Below, one piece after another: positions 49,125-57,726 of a DNA stretch of 64,000 nt (the first letter of the stretch is position 1; every line of letters begins with the position of its first letter). The notes beneath the pieces were generated by a model that searched no databases, was not told where the DNA came from, and worked only from the letters and a program-made list of their open reading frames with translations. A program made the translations under genes and the position numbers. This DNA comes from Streptomyces tubercidicus (GTDB taxonomy: Bacteria; Actinomycetota; Actinomycetes; Streptomycetales; Streptomycetaceae): assembly GCF_027497495.1 (NCBI RefSeq), contig NZ_CP114205.1, forward strand, positions 5,580,001-5,644,000, in the 5' to 3' direction.

Positions 49125-50129
49125 ATGACGCAGAGCCCCAGCGGTCCCACCGGCCCCGGCAGCACCGGCGTCCCGGACGCCGTCACCCTCGACGACGTCC
49201 GGGACGCCGCCCGGCGGCTGGCGGGGGTGGCACACCGCACGCCCGTACTGCGCTCCCGCACCCTGGACGCCCTGGTCGGCGCCGAGGTCCACCTCAAGTG
49301 CGAGAACTTCCAGAGGGTCGGCGCCTTCAAGTTCCGCGGCGCCTACAACGCCCTCTCCCGGCTGTCCCCGGAACAGCTGGCCCGTGGAGTCGTCGCGTAC
49401 TCCTCCGGCAACCACGCCCAGGCGGTCGCCCTGGCCGCCCGGGAGCTGGGCAGCCACGCCGTCATCGTGATGCCCGAGGACTCCCCGCAGTCCAAGACGG
49501 ACGCCACCGCCGGATACGGCGCCGAGATCGTCCGCTACGACCGCTACACCGGCGACCGCGTCGCCCTCGGCCGTCAGCTCGCCGAGGAACGCGGCCTCGC
49601 GCTGATCCCGCCGTACGAGCATCCGCACATCATCGCAGGTCAGGGCACCGCCGCCCTGGAGCTGATCGAGGAGACCGGCCCGCTCGACGCGCTGCTGACG
49701 CCGGTCGGCGGTGGCGGGCTGATGGCCGGCTCGGCCACCGCCGCCACCGCCCTGGTCCCCGGCATCCGCATGATCGGCGTGGAGCCGGAGGCCGGCGACG
49801 ACACCCTGCGCTCCCTGGCCGCCGGCCACCCCGTCACCATCCCCGTCCCGCACACCATCGCCGACGGCCAGGCCGTCGCCACCCCCGGCGAACTGACCTT
49901 CGCCATCAACCGGCGCCTCCTCGACTCGGTCGTCCTGGTCACCGACGACGAGATCCGCGCAGCCATGAAGTTCGCCTTCGAACGCCTCAAACTCGTCACG
50001 GAGCCCAGCGGCGCCAGCGCCCTGGCCGCCCTGCTCGCCGCCCGCGTCGCTCCACTGCCGCCTCGCATCGGCGTGATCATCTCTGGGGGGAATGTCGGGT
50101 TGGATCGGTTTTTGGAGCTGATGGGGTAG
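49125..50129 (+). CDS. Threonine/serine dehydratase, PLP-dependent (334 aa)
   Basis: Fold-type II PLP enzyme: the Lys in GAFKFRGAYNALS binds PLP, and SSGNHAQAVALAA and GGGGLMAGSATA bind the cofactor phosphate. EPSGASALAAL lies near the end. There is no C-terminal ACT domain, so it belongs to the catabolic threonine ammonia-lyase / serine racemase group. It starts ten bases after the previous stop, probably in one transcription unit. Confidence 0.9.
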   Translation: MTQSPSGPTGPGSTGVPDAVTLDDVRDAARRLAGVAHRTPVLRSRTLDALVGAEVHLKCENFQRVGAFKFRGAYNALSRLSPEQLARGVVAYSSGNHAQAVALAARELGSHAVIVMPEDSPQSKTDATAGYGAEIVRYDRYTGDRVALGRQLAEERGLALIPPYEHPHIIAGQGTAALELIEETGPLDALLTPVGGGGLMAGSATAATALVPGIRMIGVEPEAGDDTLRSLAAGHPVTIPVPHTIADGQAVATPGELTFAINRRLLDSVVLVTDDEIRAAMKFAFERLKLVTEPSGASALAALLAARVAPLPPRIGVIISGGNVGLDRFLELMG

Positions 50130-50222
50130 GGGGCGGGGGAGCCCGCGGTGTTCGCGGCAGCGGCAGCCCCCGCCCCCGGCCCCCCGCGCCCCCGCGTGAC
50201 CCTGGCTGTCCGACCCCGGCCG

Positions 50223-50228
50223 TAGAAT
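50223..50228 (+). promoter_or_regulatory. -10 element of the probable leaderless dnaG promoter
   Basis: TAGAAT ends seven bases before the GTG of dnaG at 50236. There is no Shine-Dalgarno sequence (the spacer is TCCCCCC). Spacing and sequence match leaderless transcripts in actinobacteria. Confidence 0.55.
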
Positions 50229-50235
50229 TCCCCCC

Positions 50236-52152
50236 GTGGCAGGCAGGATCAACGATGACGATGTGAAGGCGGTACGGGACGCGGTCCCGATCGACGCCGT
50301 CGTGTCCGAGTACCTCCAGCTCCGCAACGCCGGTGGCGGCAATCTCAAGGGCCTCTGCCCGTTCCACGACGAGAAGTCCCCGTCCTTCCACGTCAGCCCG
50401 GCCAAGGGGCTGTACCACTGCTTCGGCTGCCAGGAGGGCGGCGACACCGTCGACTTCATCATGAAGCTCGACCACCTCTCCTTCGCCGAGACCATCGAGC
50501 GCCTCGCCTCCCAGGCCGGGATCACCCTGCGCTATGAGGAGGGCGGCTACACCCCCGGCCGCCAGCAGGGCGAGCGCACCCGCCTGGTGGAGGCCCACAA
50601 GGCCGCCGCCCAGTACTACGCCGAGCAGCTCGACAGCCCCGAGGCCGAGATCGCCCGCAAGTTCCTCGCCGAGCGCGGCTTCGACCAGGCCGCCGCCCAG
50701 CATTTCGGCGTCGGCTACAGCCCGGCCGGCTGGGACCACCTCACCCGCTTCCTGCGCGGCCGCCGCTTCAGCGACCAGGAGCTGATCCTCGCCGGGCTCT
50801 CCCAGGAGGGCCGCCGCGGCCCCATCGACCGCTTCCGCGGCCGTCTGATGTGGCCGATCCGCGATATCGCCGGCGAGGTCGTCGGCTTCGGCGCCCGCAA
50901 GCTCCGCGACGACGACAACGGCCCCAAGTACCTCAACACCCCCGAGACCCCCATCTACCGCAAGTCCCATGTCCTCTACGGCATCGACCTCGCCAAGAAG
51001 GAGATCGCCAAGACCAACCGCGCGGTCGTGGTCGAGGGCTACACGGACGTGATGGCCTGCCATCTGGCCGGGGTCACCACCGCCATCGCCACCAGCGGTA
51101 CGGCCTTCGGCGAGGGCCACATCAAGATCCTCCGCCGCCTCCTGATGGACAACGCCGGCTCCGAGGTCGTCTTCACCTTTGACGGCGACGCCGCAGGCCA
51201 GAAGGCCGCCCTGCGCGCCTTCGAGGACGACCAGAAGTTCGCCGCCGAGACCTCCATCGCCATCACCCCGGGCGGTATGGACCCGTGCGATCTACGGCTC
51301 GCCAAGGGCGATCAGGCCGTCGCCGATCTCGTCGAGTCCCGGACCCCGCTCTTCGAGTTCGCGCTGCGCCATGTCGTCTCCCGGCACAACCTCGACACCA
51401 CCGTCGGCCGCGCCGCCGCCCTCGACGAGGCCGCCCCCATCGTCGCGCACATCAAGAACAGCTCCATCCAGCACGAGTCCGCCGTCCAGCTCGCCGGCAT
51501 GCTCGGCATCCTGGACACCCAGTTCGTGGTGAAGCGCGTCTCCCAGCTCGCCCGCTGGGCCCGTGAACGCGGCCGTGACGGCGGCCCCGACCAGGGCCGT
51601 CAGCAGCGCCGCGGCCAGGCTCCGGCGCCCGCGGAGGCCCGCCCGGCGCCCGGCCCGCGCGGCCCCGCGCTCAACCTCCGCAGCCCCGCCCATCGCGTCG
51701 AGCGGGAGCTCCTCAAGCTGGCCCTGCAGCGCCCCGACCTGGTCTCCCCGGCCTTCGACGCCTACGGTGCCGACGAGTTCACCGCCCCGCCCTACGCCGT
51801 GGTCCGCCAGTGCATCGAGGACGCCGGCGGGGCCGCGGCCGGCGCCGCCGACCAGGGCTTCATCCCGCGGGTCCGGGAGGCGGCCCCCGACGACACCGTC
51901 CGCGCCATGGTCACCGAACTCGCCGTCGAACCGCTGCACACCCGCCGCGACCCCGACGAGGCGTACGCCGGTGTCCAGTTGGTGGCCGTCCGCCTCGCCG
52001 CCGTCAATCACCGCGTCACCGAGATCCGCGGCACCCTCCAGCGCCTCGGCCCGCGCGCCGACCCCGACCACCTCGCGGCCGTCCAGAACGAACTGTGGGT
52101 CCTCCAGCAGTACGGCCAGTCCCTGCGCGAACGCGGATACGCAGCCCTCTAG
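50236..52152 (+). CDS. dnaG: DNA primase (638 aa)
   Basis: Full-length bacterial primase. A zinc-binding domain has Cys41, His44, Cys62 and Cys65 (CPFHDEKSP and YHCFGCQEGGD). The RNA-polymerase/TOPRIM part carries FGARKL, VVVEGYTDVMACHLAGV and VFTFDGDAAGQKAALRA. A linker rich in Gly/Arg/Pro follows, and then a C-terminal helicase-binding domain (ELLKLALQRPDLV). It makes RNA primers at the replication fork. The start at GTG 50236 is probably leaderless. Confidence 0.97.
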   Translation: MAGRINDDDVKAVRDAVPIDAVVSEYLQLRNAGGGNLKGLCPFHDEKSPSFHVSPAKGLYHCFGCQEGGDTVDFIMKLDHLSFAETIERLASQAGITLRYEEGGYTPGRQQGERTRLVEAHKAAAQYYAEQLDSPEAEIARKFLAERGFDQAAAQHFGVGYSPAGWDHLTRFLRGRRFSDQELILAGLSQEGRRGPIDRFRGRLMWPIRDIAGEVVGFGARKLRDDDNGPKYLNTPETPIYRKSHVLYGIDLAKKEIAKTNRAVVVEGYTDVMACHLAGVTTAIATSGTAFGEGHIKILRRLLMDNAGSEVVFTFDGDAAGQKAALRAFEDDQKFAAETSIAITPGGMDPCDLRLAKGDQAVADLVESRTPLFEFALRHVVSRHNLDTTVGRAAALDEAAPIVAHIKNSSIQHESAVQLAGMLGILDTQFVVKRVSQLARWARERGRDGGPDQGRQQRRGQAPAPAEARPAPGPRGPALNLRSPAHRVERELLKLALQRPDLVSPAFDAYGADEFTAPPYAVVRQCIEDAGGAAAGAADQGFIPRVREAAPDDTVRAMVTELAVEPLHTRRDPDEAYAGVQLVAVRLAAVNHRVTEIRGTLQRLGPRADPDHLAAVQNELWVLQQYGQSLRERGYAAL

Positions 52153-52259
52153 CCCGCCGGGACCCGCCCCGTTCCGGCCGGGGGACCCGCCTCGCCCCCG
52201 CCCTCCCGTAACACCCCGGGGTAGCCGTCCGGTCACGGACCGGACTCAAAAAGTGCTCG

Positions 52260-52281
52260 CACGCCCCTCGTGGCGGGCGTG
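52260..52281. terminator. Hairpin between dnaG and the sigma factor gene
   Basis: CACGCCC (52260-52266) pairs with GGGCGTG (52275-52281). It lies 108 bp after the dnaG stop and before the sigma gene. It could be a dnaG terminator or a leader structure. Confidence 0.35.
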
Positions 52282-52458
52282 TGTCGTACTCCACACTGAG
52301 AAGCGGTGCCTGAGTCCTCGGTGCGCGGCGGGCCCGGTCGCACCGCACCGGAATCCCCCGCGGAACCGCTCATGACGTACGGGACGGACGGCGGCTCGGC
52401 CGCATCCGCGCCCGACCTTTCTGCCGCTTCAGCAGCGATCACCCTGGAGGTCGCCCCC

Positions 52459-53529
52459 GTGCAGACCCAGACCCTCGCCGACGCGCCGGCCGCCACGGAA
52501 CCCGATACGGAGCCCGGCGCGGAGCCGCTCACCGTGCCGCAGCAGGCCGAACCACCCGCCGCCGAGATGATCGTCGAGGAGATCACCCCGGAGCCGGCAC
52601 CGCGCCCCGAGGCGGCCGGCCCGTCCTCCGACCTCTTCCGCCAGTACCTCCGCGAGATCGGCCGGATCCCGCTGCTCACCGCCGCCGAGGAAGTGGAACT
52701 CGCCCGCCGGGTCGAGGCCGGTCTCTTCGCCGAGGAGAAGCTCACCCATGCCCCCGACATCTCCTCCCAACTCGCCTTCGATCTCGACAAGTTGGTGGTC
52801 CTGGGCCGGATGGCTAAGCGCCGCCTGATCGAGGCCAATCTGCGTCTGGTGGTCTCCGTCGCCAAACGCTACGTCGGCCGCGGGCTGACCATGCTCGACC
52901 TCGTCCAGGAGGGCAACCTCGGACTGATCCGTGCCGTCGAGAAGTTCGACTACGCCCGCGGCTACAAGTTCTCCACCTACGCCACCTGGTGGATCCGCCA
53001 GGCGATGTCCCGCGCCCTCGCCGACCAGGCCCGCACCATCCGCGTCCCGGTGCATGTCGTCGAGCTGATCAACCGCGTGGTGCGGGTCCAGCGCCGGATG
53101 CTCCAGGAGCGCGGCTACGAACCGACACCCGAGGAGGTCGCCGCCCACCTCGATCTGACCGGGCAACGCGTCAGCGAGGTGCTGCGGCTGGCCCAGGAGC
53201 CGGTCTCGCTGCACGCCCCCGTCGGCGAGGAGGAGGACGTCGCCCTCGGCGATCTCATCGAGGACGGCGACGCCGCCTCACCCGTCGAATCCGCCGCGTT
53301 CCTGCTGCTCCGCGAGCATCTCGACGCGGTGCTGTCCACCCTCGGCGAGCGCGAACGCAAGGTCGTCCAGCTCCGCTACGGCCTCGCCGACGGCCGCCCC
53401 CGCACCCTGGAGGAGATCGGCCGGATCTTCGGCGTCACCCGCGAACGGATACGGCAGATCGAGTCCAAAACCCTCAACAAGCTCCGCGATCACGCCTTCG
53501 CCGACCAGCTCCGCGGCTACCTCGACTGA
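52459..53529 (+). CDS. hrdA: Principal-type (group 2) sigma factor, HrdA-like (356 aa)
   Basis: Sigma-70 group 1/2 architecture without the long HrdB N-terminal extension: region 1.2 (SDLFRQYLREIGRIPLL), regions 2.1-2.4 (RLVVSVAKRYVGRGLTMLDL, EKFDYARGYKFSTYATWWIR), region 3 (VPVHVVELINRVVRVQRR) and region 4 (TLEEIGRIFGVTRERIRQIE). The position beside dnaG suggests HrdA. I chose GTG at 52459, with GGAGG eight bases upstream. Longer starts at 52306 (GTG) and 52372 (ATG) are possible, but the extra codons show weaker third-position GC. Confidence 0.85.
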   Translation: MQTQTLADAPAATEPDTEPGAEPLTVPQQAEPPAAEMIVEEITPEPAPRPEAAGPSSDLFRQYLREIGRIPLLTAAEEVELARRVEAGLFAEEKLTHAPDISSQLAFDLDKLVVLGRMAKRRLIEANLRLVVSVAKRYVGRGLTMLDLVQEGNLGLIRAVEKFDYARGYKFSTYATWWIRQAMSRALADQARTIRVPVHVVELINRVVRVQRRMLQERGYEPTPEEVAAHLDLTGQRVSEVLRLAQEPVSLHAPVGEEEDVALGDLIEDGDAASPVESAAFLLLREHLDAVLSTLGERERKVVQLRYGLADGRPRTLEEIGRIFGVTRERIRQIESKTLNKLRDHAFADQLRGYLD

Positions 53530-53578
53530 GCCCGCCGGGCCCGGCCCATACGCCTGGCACCCCCGCCCACCCGGTACG

Positions 53579-55060
53579 TCACCCCTCCCGCTGCAACGCC
53601 CCCGGATAGCTCTCATCGCGCACCGCCGCGTACTGCTGGCGCACGGCCTGGCCGACCGCCAGCTCCTCACCCGGCTCGAAGATCTGGCTCGCGGCGGCCG
53701 GCCACTGCGGGGGATCGACCCAGGCGGACCCGCCGCCCGCTCCGGACTCCGCACCGCCGGCCGGGCCGAGCGTGCCGTGTGCCACTCCCCACGCCCAGGC
53801 CGCCTGCCGGGCCGCGCCCAGCGCCGCGTACTCCGCCGGCTGCGGCACCACGACCGGCACCCCGAACAGCGCCGGCGCCACCGCCTGCACCGCGAACAGC
53901 TCCGCCGCCGCGCCCAGCAGGAACACCCGGCGCACCGCCATGCCCCGCCCGCGCAGCACATCCAGCGCGTCCGCGAGCCCGCAGAGCATGCCCTCCACGG
54001 CCGCCCGCGCCAGATGCTCCGGCTTCATGCTGTCCCGCCGCATCCCGTGCAACGACCCCGCGGTATGCGGCAGATGCGGGGTCCGCTCGCCCTCCAGATA
54101 GGGCAGCAGCACCATGCCGTACGCACCGGGCGAGGAGTTCATCGCCAGCTCGGACAGGCCCGCGAGATCCGTCCCCAGCATCTCCGCGGCACCGCGCAGC
54201 ACCCGTACCGCGTTGCTGGTGTGCACCACCGGCAGATACCGCCCGGTCGCGTCCGCGAACGTGGTGATCGTGCCGCTCGGGTCCACCAGGGCCTCGTGAT
54301 GAATCCCGAACACCGACCCCGAGGCGCCCAGCGAGATCACCGCGTCGCCCTCCCCGACGCCGAGCCCGAAGGCGGCGGCCATCGTCTCGCCCGTACCGGC
54401 CGAGATCAGCAACCCTTCCGGGGTGAAGCCCGCCGTCCCCGACGGGCTCAGCAGCTCCGGCAGCCGCACCTGATGGCCCAGCGCCAGCTCCACCAGGTCC
54501 GGCCGGTACGACTCGGTCGCCGCCGACCAGAAACCCGTCGCCGAGGCCCCGCCCCGGTCCGTCGTCCGCCGCGCGGGCCGCCCCAGCAGCTGCCACGCCA
54601 GCCAGTCGTGCGGCTGCATGACCTCCGCGATCCGCGCCGCGTGCGCCGGCTCCGTACGCGCCAGCCAGCGCAGCTTGGTCACCGCATGGGTCGCCTGCGG
54701 CACCGCTCCGACGGCCTGCGCCCACGCGGTACGCCCGCCGAGCGAGTCGATCAGATCCGCCGCCGCACTCTGCGCCCGCTTGTCATTGCCGACCAGGGCG
54801 GGCCGTACGAGATTGCCCTCGACGTCCAGCGGCAGCAGCCCGTGCGGCTGCGCGGCGACGCCGATGGCCTGCACCCCTTCGAGCAGCCCGCCGCCCGCCG
54901 CCTCACCGAGCGAGATCAGCCACGCCTGTGGATCGACCTCATGCCCCTTTTCGACGGGGTGCGGCGCATACCCCTGCCTGACGACGGCACCCGTGTCCGC
55001 ATCGCAGACGACGATGCGCGTGCTCTCGGACGAACTGTCCAATCCGGCGACTATCCCCAT
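53579..55060 (-). CDS. FGGY-family sugar kinase, xylulokinase type (493 aa)
   Basis: Two actin-like ATPase domains: VAGLDSSSESTRIVVCD (phosphate 1), then AVISLGASGSVFG and LLPYLEGERTPHLP, with the C-terminal FLLGAAAELFAVQAVAPALFGVPV region. The overall match is to xylulokinase (xylulose to xylulose 5-phosphate), although related polyol kinases cannot be excluded. It lacks other xylose genes beside it. It is convergent with the sigma factor gene. Confidence 0.85.
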   Translation of the reverse strand: MGIVAGLDSSSESTRIVVCDADTGAVVRQGYAPHPVEKGHEVDPQAWLISLGEAAGGGLLEGVQAIGVAAQPHGLLPLDVEGNLVRPALVGNDKRAQSAAADLIDSLGGRTAWAQAVGAVPQATHAVTKLRWLARTEPAHAARIAEVMQPHDWLAWQLLGRPARRTTDRGGASATGFWSAATESYRPDLVELALGHQVRLPELLSPSGTAGFTPEGLLISAGTGETMAAAFGLGVGEGDAVISLGASGSVFGIHHEALVDPSGTITTFADATGRYLPVVHTSNAVRVLRGAAEMLGTDLAGLSELAMNSSPGAYGMVLLPYLEGERTPHLPHTAGSLHGMRRDSMKPEHLARAAVEGMLCGLADALDVLRGRGMAVRRVFLLGAAAELFAVQAVAPALFGVPVVVPQPAEYAALGAARQAAWAWGVAHGTLGPAGGAESGAGGGSAWVDPPQWPAAASQIFEPGEELAVGQAVRQQYAAVRDESYPGALQREG

Positions 55061-55126
55061 GGCCCCAGATGATGCCCCATACGACGCATAGGGACAGCCT
55101 CAGGGTTTACCCGGGAGGGTCCCGCC

Positions 55127-55426
55127 TCAGGTATTGCTGGTGCCCCAGTCGTCCTCGTCGGAATCGCGCTGCTCGCGCAGCGAGCGGACCCGGTCGGTGA
55201 CGGAGGCCGGCAGCCGGTCCCCGACCTTGGCCGATACCGTCCCGAACGCCTTCGACGCCGCCTCGCGCCCGGTCAGCGCGGCCGACTCGGCGGTGTTCCG
55301 GACCGCGGGGTTCTGGGAGACCCGCTGGGCGGCCTTGCGCAGCTGCTCGTACCGTTCCCGGCCGGCCCGTGAGCCGAGCACATACCCCGTGGCCAGTCCC
55401 GCGATGAACGTGAGCCGGTAGCGCAT
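55127..55426 (-). CDS. YtxH-like small protein (99 aa)
   Basis: One N-terminal membrane helix (MRYRLTFIAGLATGYVLGSRAG) followed by RERYEQLRKAAQRVSQNP and a charged helical tail ending EDDWGTSNT. This is the common actinobacterial YtxH-like form; function unknown, possibly envelope-associated. The ATG at 55426 has AAAGGTGG upstream. Confidence 0.85.
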   Translation of the reverse strand: MRYRLTFIAGLATGYVLGSRAGRERYEQLRKAAQRVSQNPAVRNTAESAALTGREAASKAFGTVSAKVGDRLPASVTDRVRSLREQRDSDEDDWGTSNT

Positions 55427-55645
55427 CGCTCCACCTTTCCTCTCATCGGTCCCGTCCGGTGCCGGTACGCACCGGAGTGCCGGGCTGTGCCGCGCGCCTA
55501 CCCTCCGGGGCCGGAGATCACCCGAGGTGACCTGAGGCGATACCGATTGGCGGAGCACCCCCCTGCTTGCGCTAATGTATGTGTCGCAGCGAGCGCGCGC
55601 CGTCCGGAAGACCGGGCAGCGGTGCATTCGAGGCACACAGAGCAA

Positions 55646-55718
55646 TCCCCTGTAGCTCAATTGGCAGAGCAGCCGGCTGTTAACCGGCAGGTTACTGGTT
55701 CGAGTCCAGTCGGGGGAG
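55646..55718 (+). tRNA. tRNA-Asn (anticodon GTT)
   Basis: 73 nt with full cloverleaf. The acceptor TCCCCTG pairs with CGGGGGA, the D-arm reads GCTCAATTGGCAGAGC, the anticodon stem GCCGG/CCGGC surrounds CTGTTAA (GTT at 55679-55681), and the T-arm has GGTTCGAGTCC. CCA is not encoded. Confidence 0.97.
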
Positions 55719-55723
55719 CTCGG

Positions 55724-55796
55724 TCCCCTGTAGCTCAATTGGCAGAGCATTCGGCTGTTAACCGGAGGGTTACTGGTTCGAGTCCAGTCGGGGGAG
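55724..55796 (+). tRNA. tRNA-Asn (anticodon GTT), second copy
   Basis: Starts five bases after the first copy and is almost the same; it differs around the top of the anticodon stem (ATTCGG and CCGGAGG instead of AGCCGG and CCGGCAG). GTT is at 55757-55759. The first copy pairs G-C at the stem positions where this one has changed bases. Confidence 0.97.
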
Positions 55797-55803
55797 CAGA
55801 GAG

Positions 55804-55830
55804 AAGAGGACCCCGCGAGGGGTCCTTTTT
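55804..55830 (+). terminator. Intrinsic terminator after the tRNA-Asn pair
   Basis: AGGACCCC (55807-55814), loop GCGA, and GGGGTCCT (55819-55826), followed by TTTT. This is one of few U-tract terminators in the window. Confidence 0.9.
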
Positions 55831-55945
55831 CTTGTGCGCGGGAACCGAACGACCCGTGATCGAAGTCCTCTTGGGCGTGCGAGGTCGCCCGACGGCAGCC
55901 CACACGGGCAGCAGATCGTATGAGCGGCTATGCTGCGGCAGACGG

Positions 55946-55963
55946 CGCGCACAAATGTGCGCG
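55946..55963. promoter_or_regulatory. 18-bp inverted repeat upstream of the CAU tRNA
   Basis: CGCGCACA, then AA, then TGTGCGCG (55946-55963), 12 bp before the tRNA at 55975. It could be an operator or a processing hairpin. Confidence 0.4.
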
Positions 55964-55974
55964 ACGCGCCGTGG

Positions 55975-56048
55975 GGGGCGGTAGCTCAGCCGGTTAGAGC
56001 AGCGGACTCATAATCCGTCGGCCGTGGGTTCGAGTCCCACCCGCCCCA
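55975..56048 (+). tRNA. tRNA with anticodon CAT (elongator Met or Ile2)
   Basis: 74 nt cloverleaf. The acceptor GGGGCGG pairs with CCGCCCC plus A, the anticodon loop CTCATAA has CAT at 56009-56011, and the T-arm is GGTTCGAGTCC. It is not the initiator (which has a C-A mismatch at the acceptor end). Whether it is elongator Met or lysidine-modified Ile2 cannot be decided by eye. Confidence 0.93.
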
Positions 56049-56068
56049 CCGCACGGCATCCAGGTGAC

Positions 56069-56102
56069 CTGCGGGGACCTCCCTCCGGGGAGGCCCCCGC
56101 AG
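56069..56102 (+). terminator. Terminator-like hairpin after the CAU tRNA
   Basis: Arms 56069-56082 (CTGCGGGGACCTCC) and 56089-56102 pair with one A/C mismatch, starting 20 bases after the tRNA end. Confidence 0.7.
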
Positions 56103-56161
56103 AGCCGGACCGCCACACGACACAGGCTTGAACTCCCAGCCCCTGTCGAAGCGGCCAACCT

Positions 56162-56476
56162 TCATCCTGCCTCGGTCCGGGCCCGACCCCGCGTGACCGA
56201 GGACCACATGCCGAACCACTGCTCGGCGCCGTAGGCCTGAAACCGCTCTACCTCGATGAAGCCCAGCCTCGCCGCGAGGCGCATCGAGGGGACGTTGGCG
56301 GTCTGGGCGGCGAGCACCACTGGTTCGCCGGGAAGCGCGTCGGCGAACCAGTCGCGTGGCGCTGCGCACGCCTCGGCGGCGTATCCGTATCCCCACGCCT
56401 CCGGCAGGAACAGGTAGCCCAGCTCGGCCTCCCCCGCAGCCGCCGGAGGCTGGATTGCAGAGCCTGTCAGGGGCGC
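56162..56476 (-). pseudogene. Truncated GNAT acetyltransferase (C-terminal ~100 codons only)
   Basis: The minus strand encodes AELGYLFLPEAWGYGYAAEA, QTANVPSMRLAARLGFIEVE and RFQAYGAEQWFGMWS, the second half of a RimJ-type GNAT acetyltransferase, ending at 56162. The frame runs back only to a stop at 56477, and no start or N-terminal half exists. Its 5' part was lost, apparently by a rearrangement near 56460. Confidence 0.75.
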
Positions 56477-56618
56477 TTAGCGTGATGTTGGGGGCGCCAG
56501 GGGCTCCAGGGGCTCGCGGGTGTGGTGCGGGGGCGGAGTCAGGAGGGCCTGCGCCCGGTACGGAGCGCAGCAGGCCGCTCGCCGAGTTTGTCGGGCGCTG
56601 AGAGACGGAAGGTCGCTC

Positions 56619-57671
56619 ATGCCACAATCCATGCGCGCGCTCGTAGCCGGAAAGGTTGGCGAGCCGGCCGATGTCCTGCGGCTGGAATCCCGTCCTGTTC
56701 CCACGCCGGAAGCCGGTCAGGCGTTGATCCGTGTGAAGGCGACTCCGATTCACGCCAGTGATCTGCACGTGCTCCGTGGCCGCTACGGATTCTCTCCCGA
56801 ATTTCCCGCTGTCGGGGGTCACATGGAATGCGTGGGCCGTATTGAGGCCCTGGGGCCGGATACCGAGGGGCTGAAGGTCGGCGAGCGTGTGGTGGCCGTT
56901 GCCGTTCCGGCGGTACCCGGGCCGCAGGTGGCCGGTACGTGGCAGCAATATCGTGTCGCCGATACGCGAAGGCTGCTTCCGGTCCCCGATCATCTGAGCG
57001 ACTCCAGCGCCTGCCAGCTCGCCGTCAACCCGTTGACCGCGCTGCTTTTGGTGACTCGCGAACTCGACGTACAGCCGGGTGAATGGGTGTTGCAGACGGC
57101 CGCGGGCTCCACTGTCGGCCGGCTCGTCATTCAGCTGGCCAGGCATCTGGGTATGCGCACGATCAATGTCGTGCGGCGGCGCTCTGCCGTTGAGGAGATC
57201 AAAGCGTTGGGTGGGGACGAGGTCATTTGCACTGAGGACGAGGATTTGGTGCAGCGTGTGGCCGAGATCGCAGGGTCCGCCGGTGTGCGTAAGGCCACCG
57301 ATTGTGTCGCGGGCGAGGTGGGTGCCCAGGTATCCCAGGCATTGGCTCCGGGAGGGGTGGTCGTGGTCTACGGCGCGCTCTCCACCCATCGGCAGACCGA
57401 CCCGGCAGCGCTGACGATTCCGCTGCAGGCACGCTCGGTCATCTACGAGACCAAAGCGGTCCGTGGCTTCTGGCTGAACCGCTGGTTCGGCACCGTCTCA
57501 CCTGCGGATGCGCTGCGTGCGCTGTCCGAGGTGCGCGGTCTCGTCGCTGATGAAGTGCTGAGCATTCCCCGGGGCGAGCCGTTCCCGCTCGAACGCTTCG
57601 CTGAGGCCGTCGCGTTCGCCGAAGCACCCGCGCACGGCGCCAAGCCGCTCTTTGTGTTCGAGGACGGCTGA
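56619..57671 (+). CDS. Zinc-independent MDR oxidoreductase (enoyl/quinone reductase type, 350 aa)
   Basis: Medium-chain dehydrogenase/reductase. The N-terminal GroES-like part LVAGKVGEPADVLRLESRPV, FPAVGGHMECVGRIEALGPD and LAVNPLTALLLV lacks the catalytic Cys of zinc alcohol dehydrogenases, and no structural zinc Cys cluster is present. The cofactor loop is AAGSTVGRLVIQLAR. This pattern suits trans-2-enoyl reductases (MECR) or quinone oxidoreductases using NADPH. The ATG at 56619 has GGAAGG seven bases upstream. Codon use is less biased (more A/T in third positions) than that of neighbours. Confidence 0.85.
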   Translation: MPQSMRALVAGKVGEPADVLRLESRPVPTPEAGQALIRVKATPIHASDLHVLRGRYGFSPEFPAVGGHMECVGRIEALGPDTEGLKVGERVVAVAVPAVPGPQVAGTWQQYRVADTRRLLPVPDHLSDSSACQLAVNPLTALLLVTRELDVQPGEWVLQTAAGSTVGRLVIQLARHLGMRTINVVRRRSAVEEIKALGGDEVICTEDEDLVQRVAEIAGSAGVRKATDCVAGEVGAQVSQALAPGGVVVVYGALSTHRQTDPAALTIPLQARSVIYETKAVRGFWLNRWFGTVSPADALRALSEVRGLVADEVLSIPRGEPFPLERFAEAVAFAEAPAHGAKPLFVFEDG

Positions 57672-57726
57672 GACGAAGGCGACAGGTAGAGGTCGTGTTC
57701 CTTTGCACGCTGGGAAGGTGAGGGCG

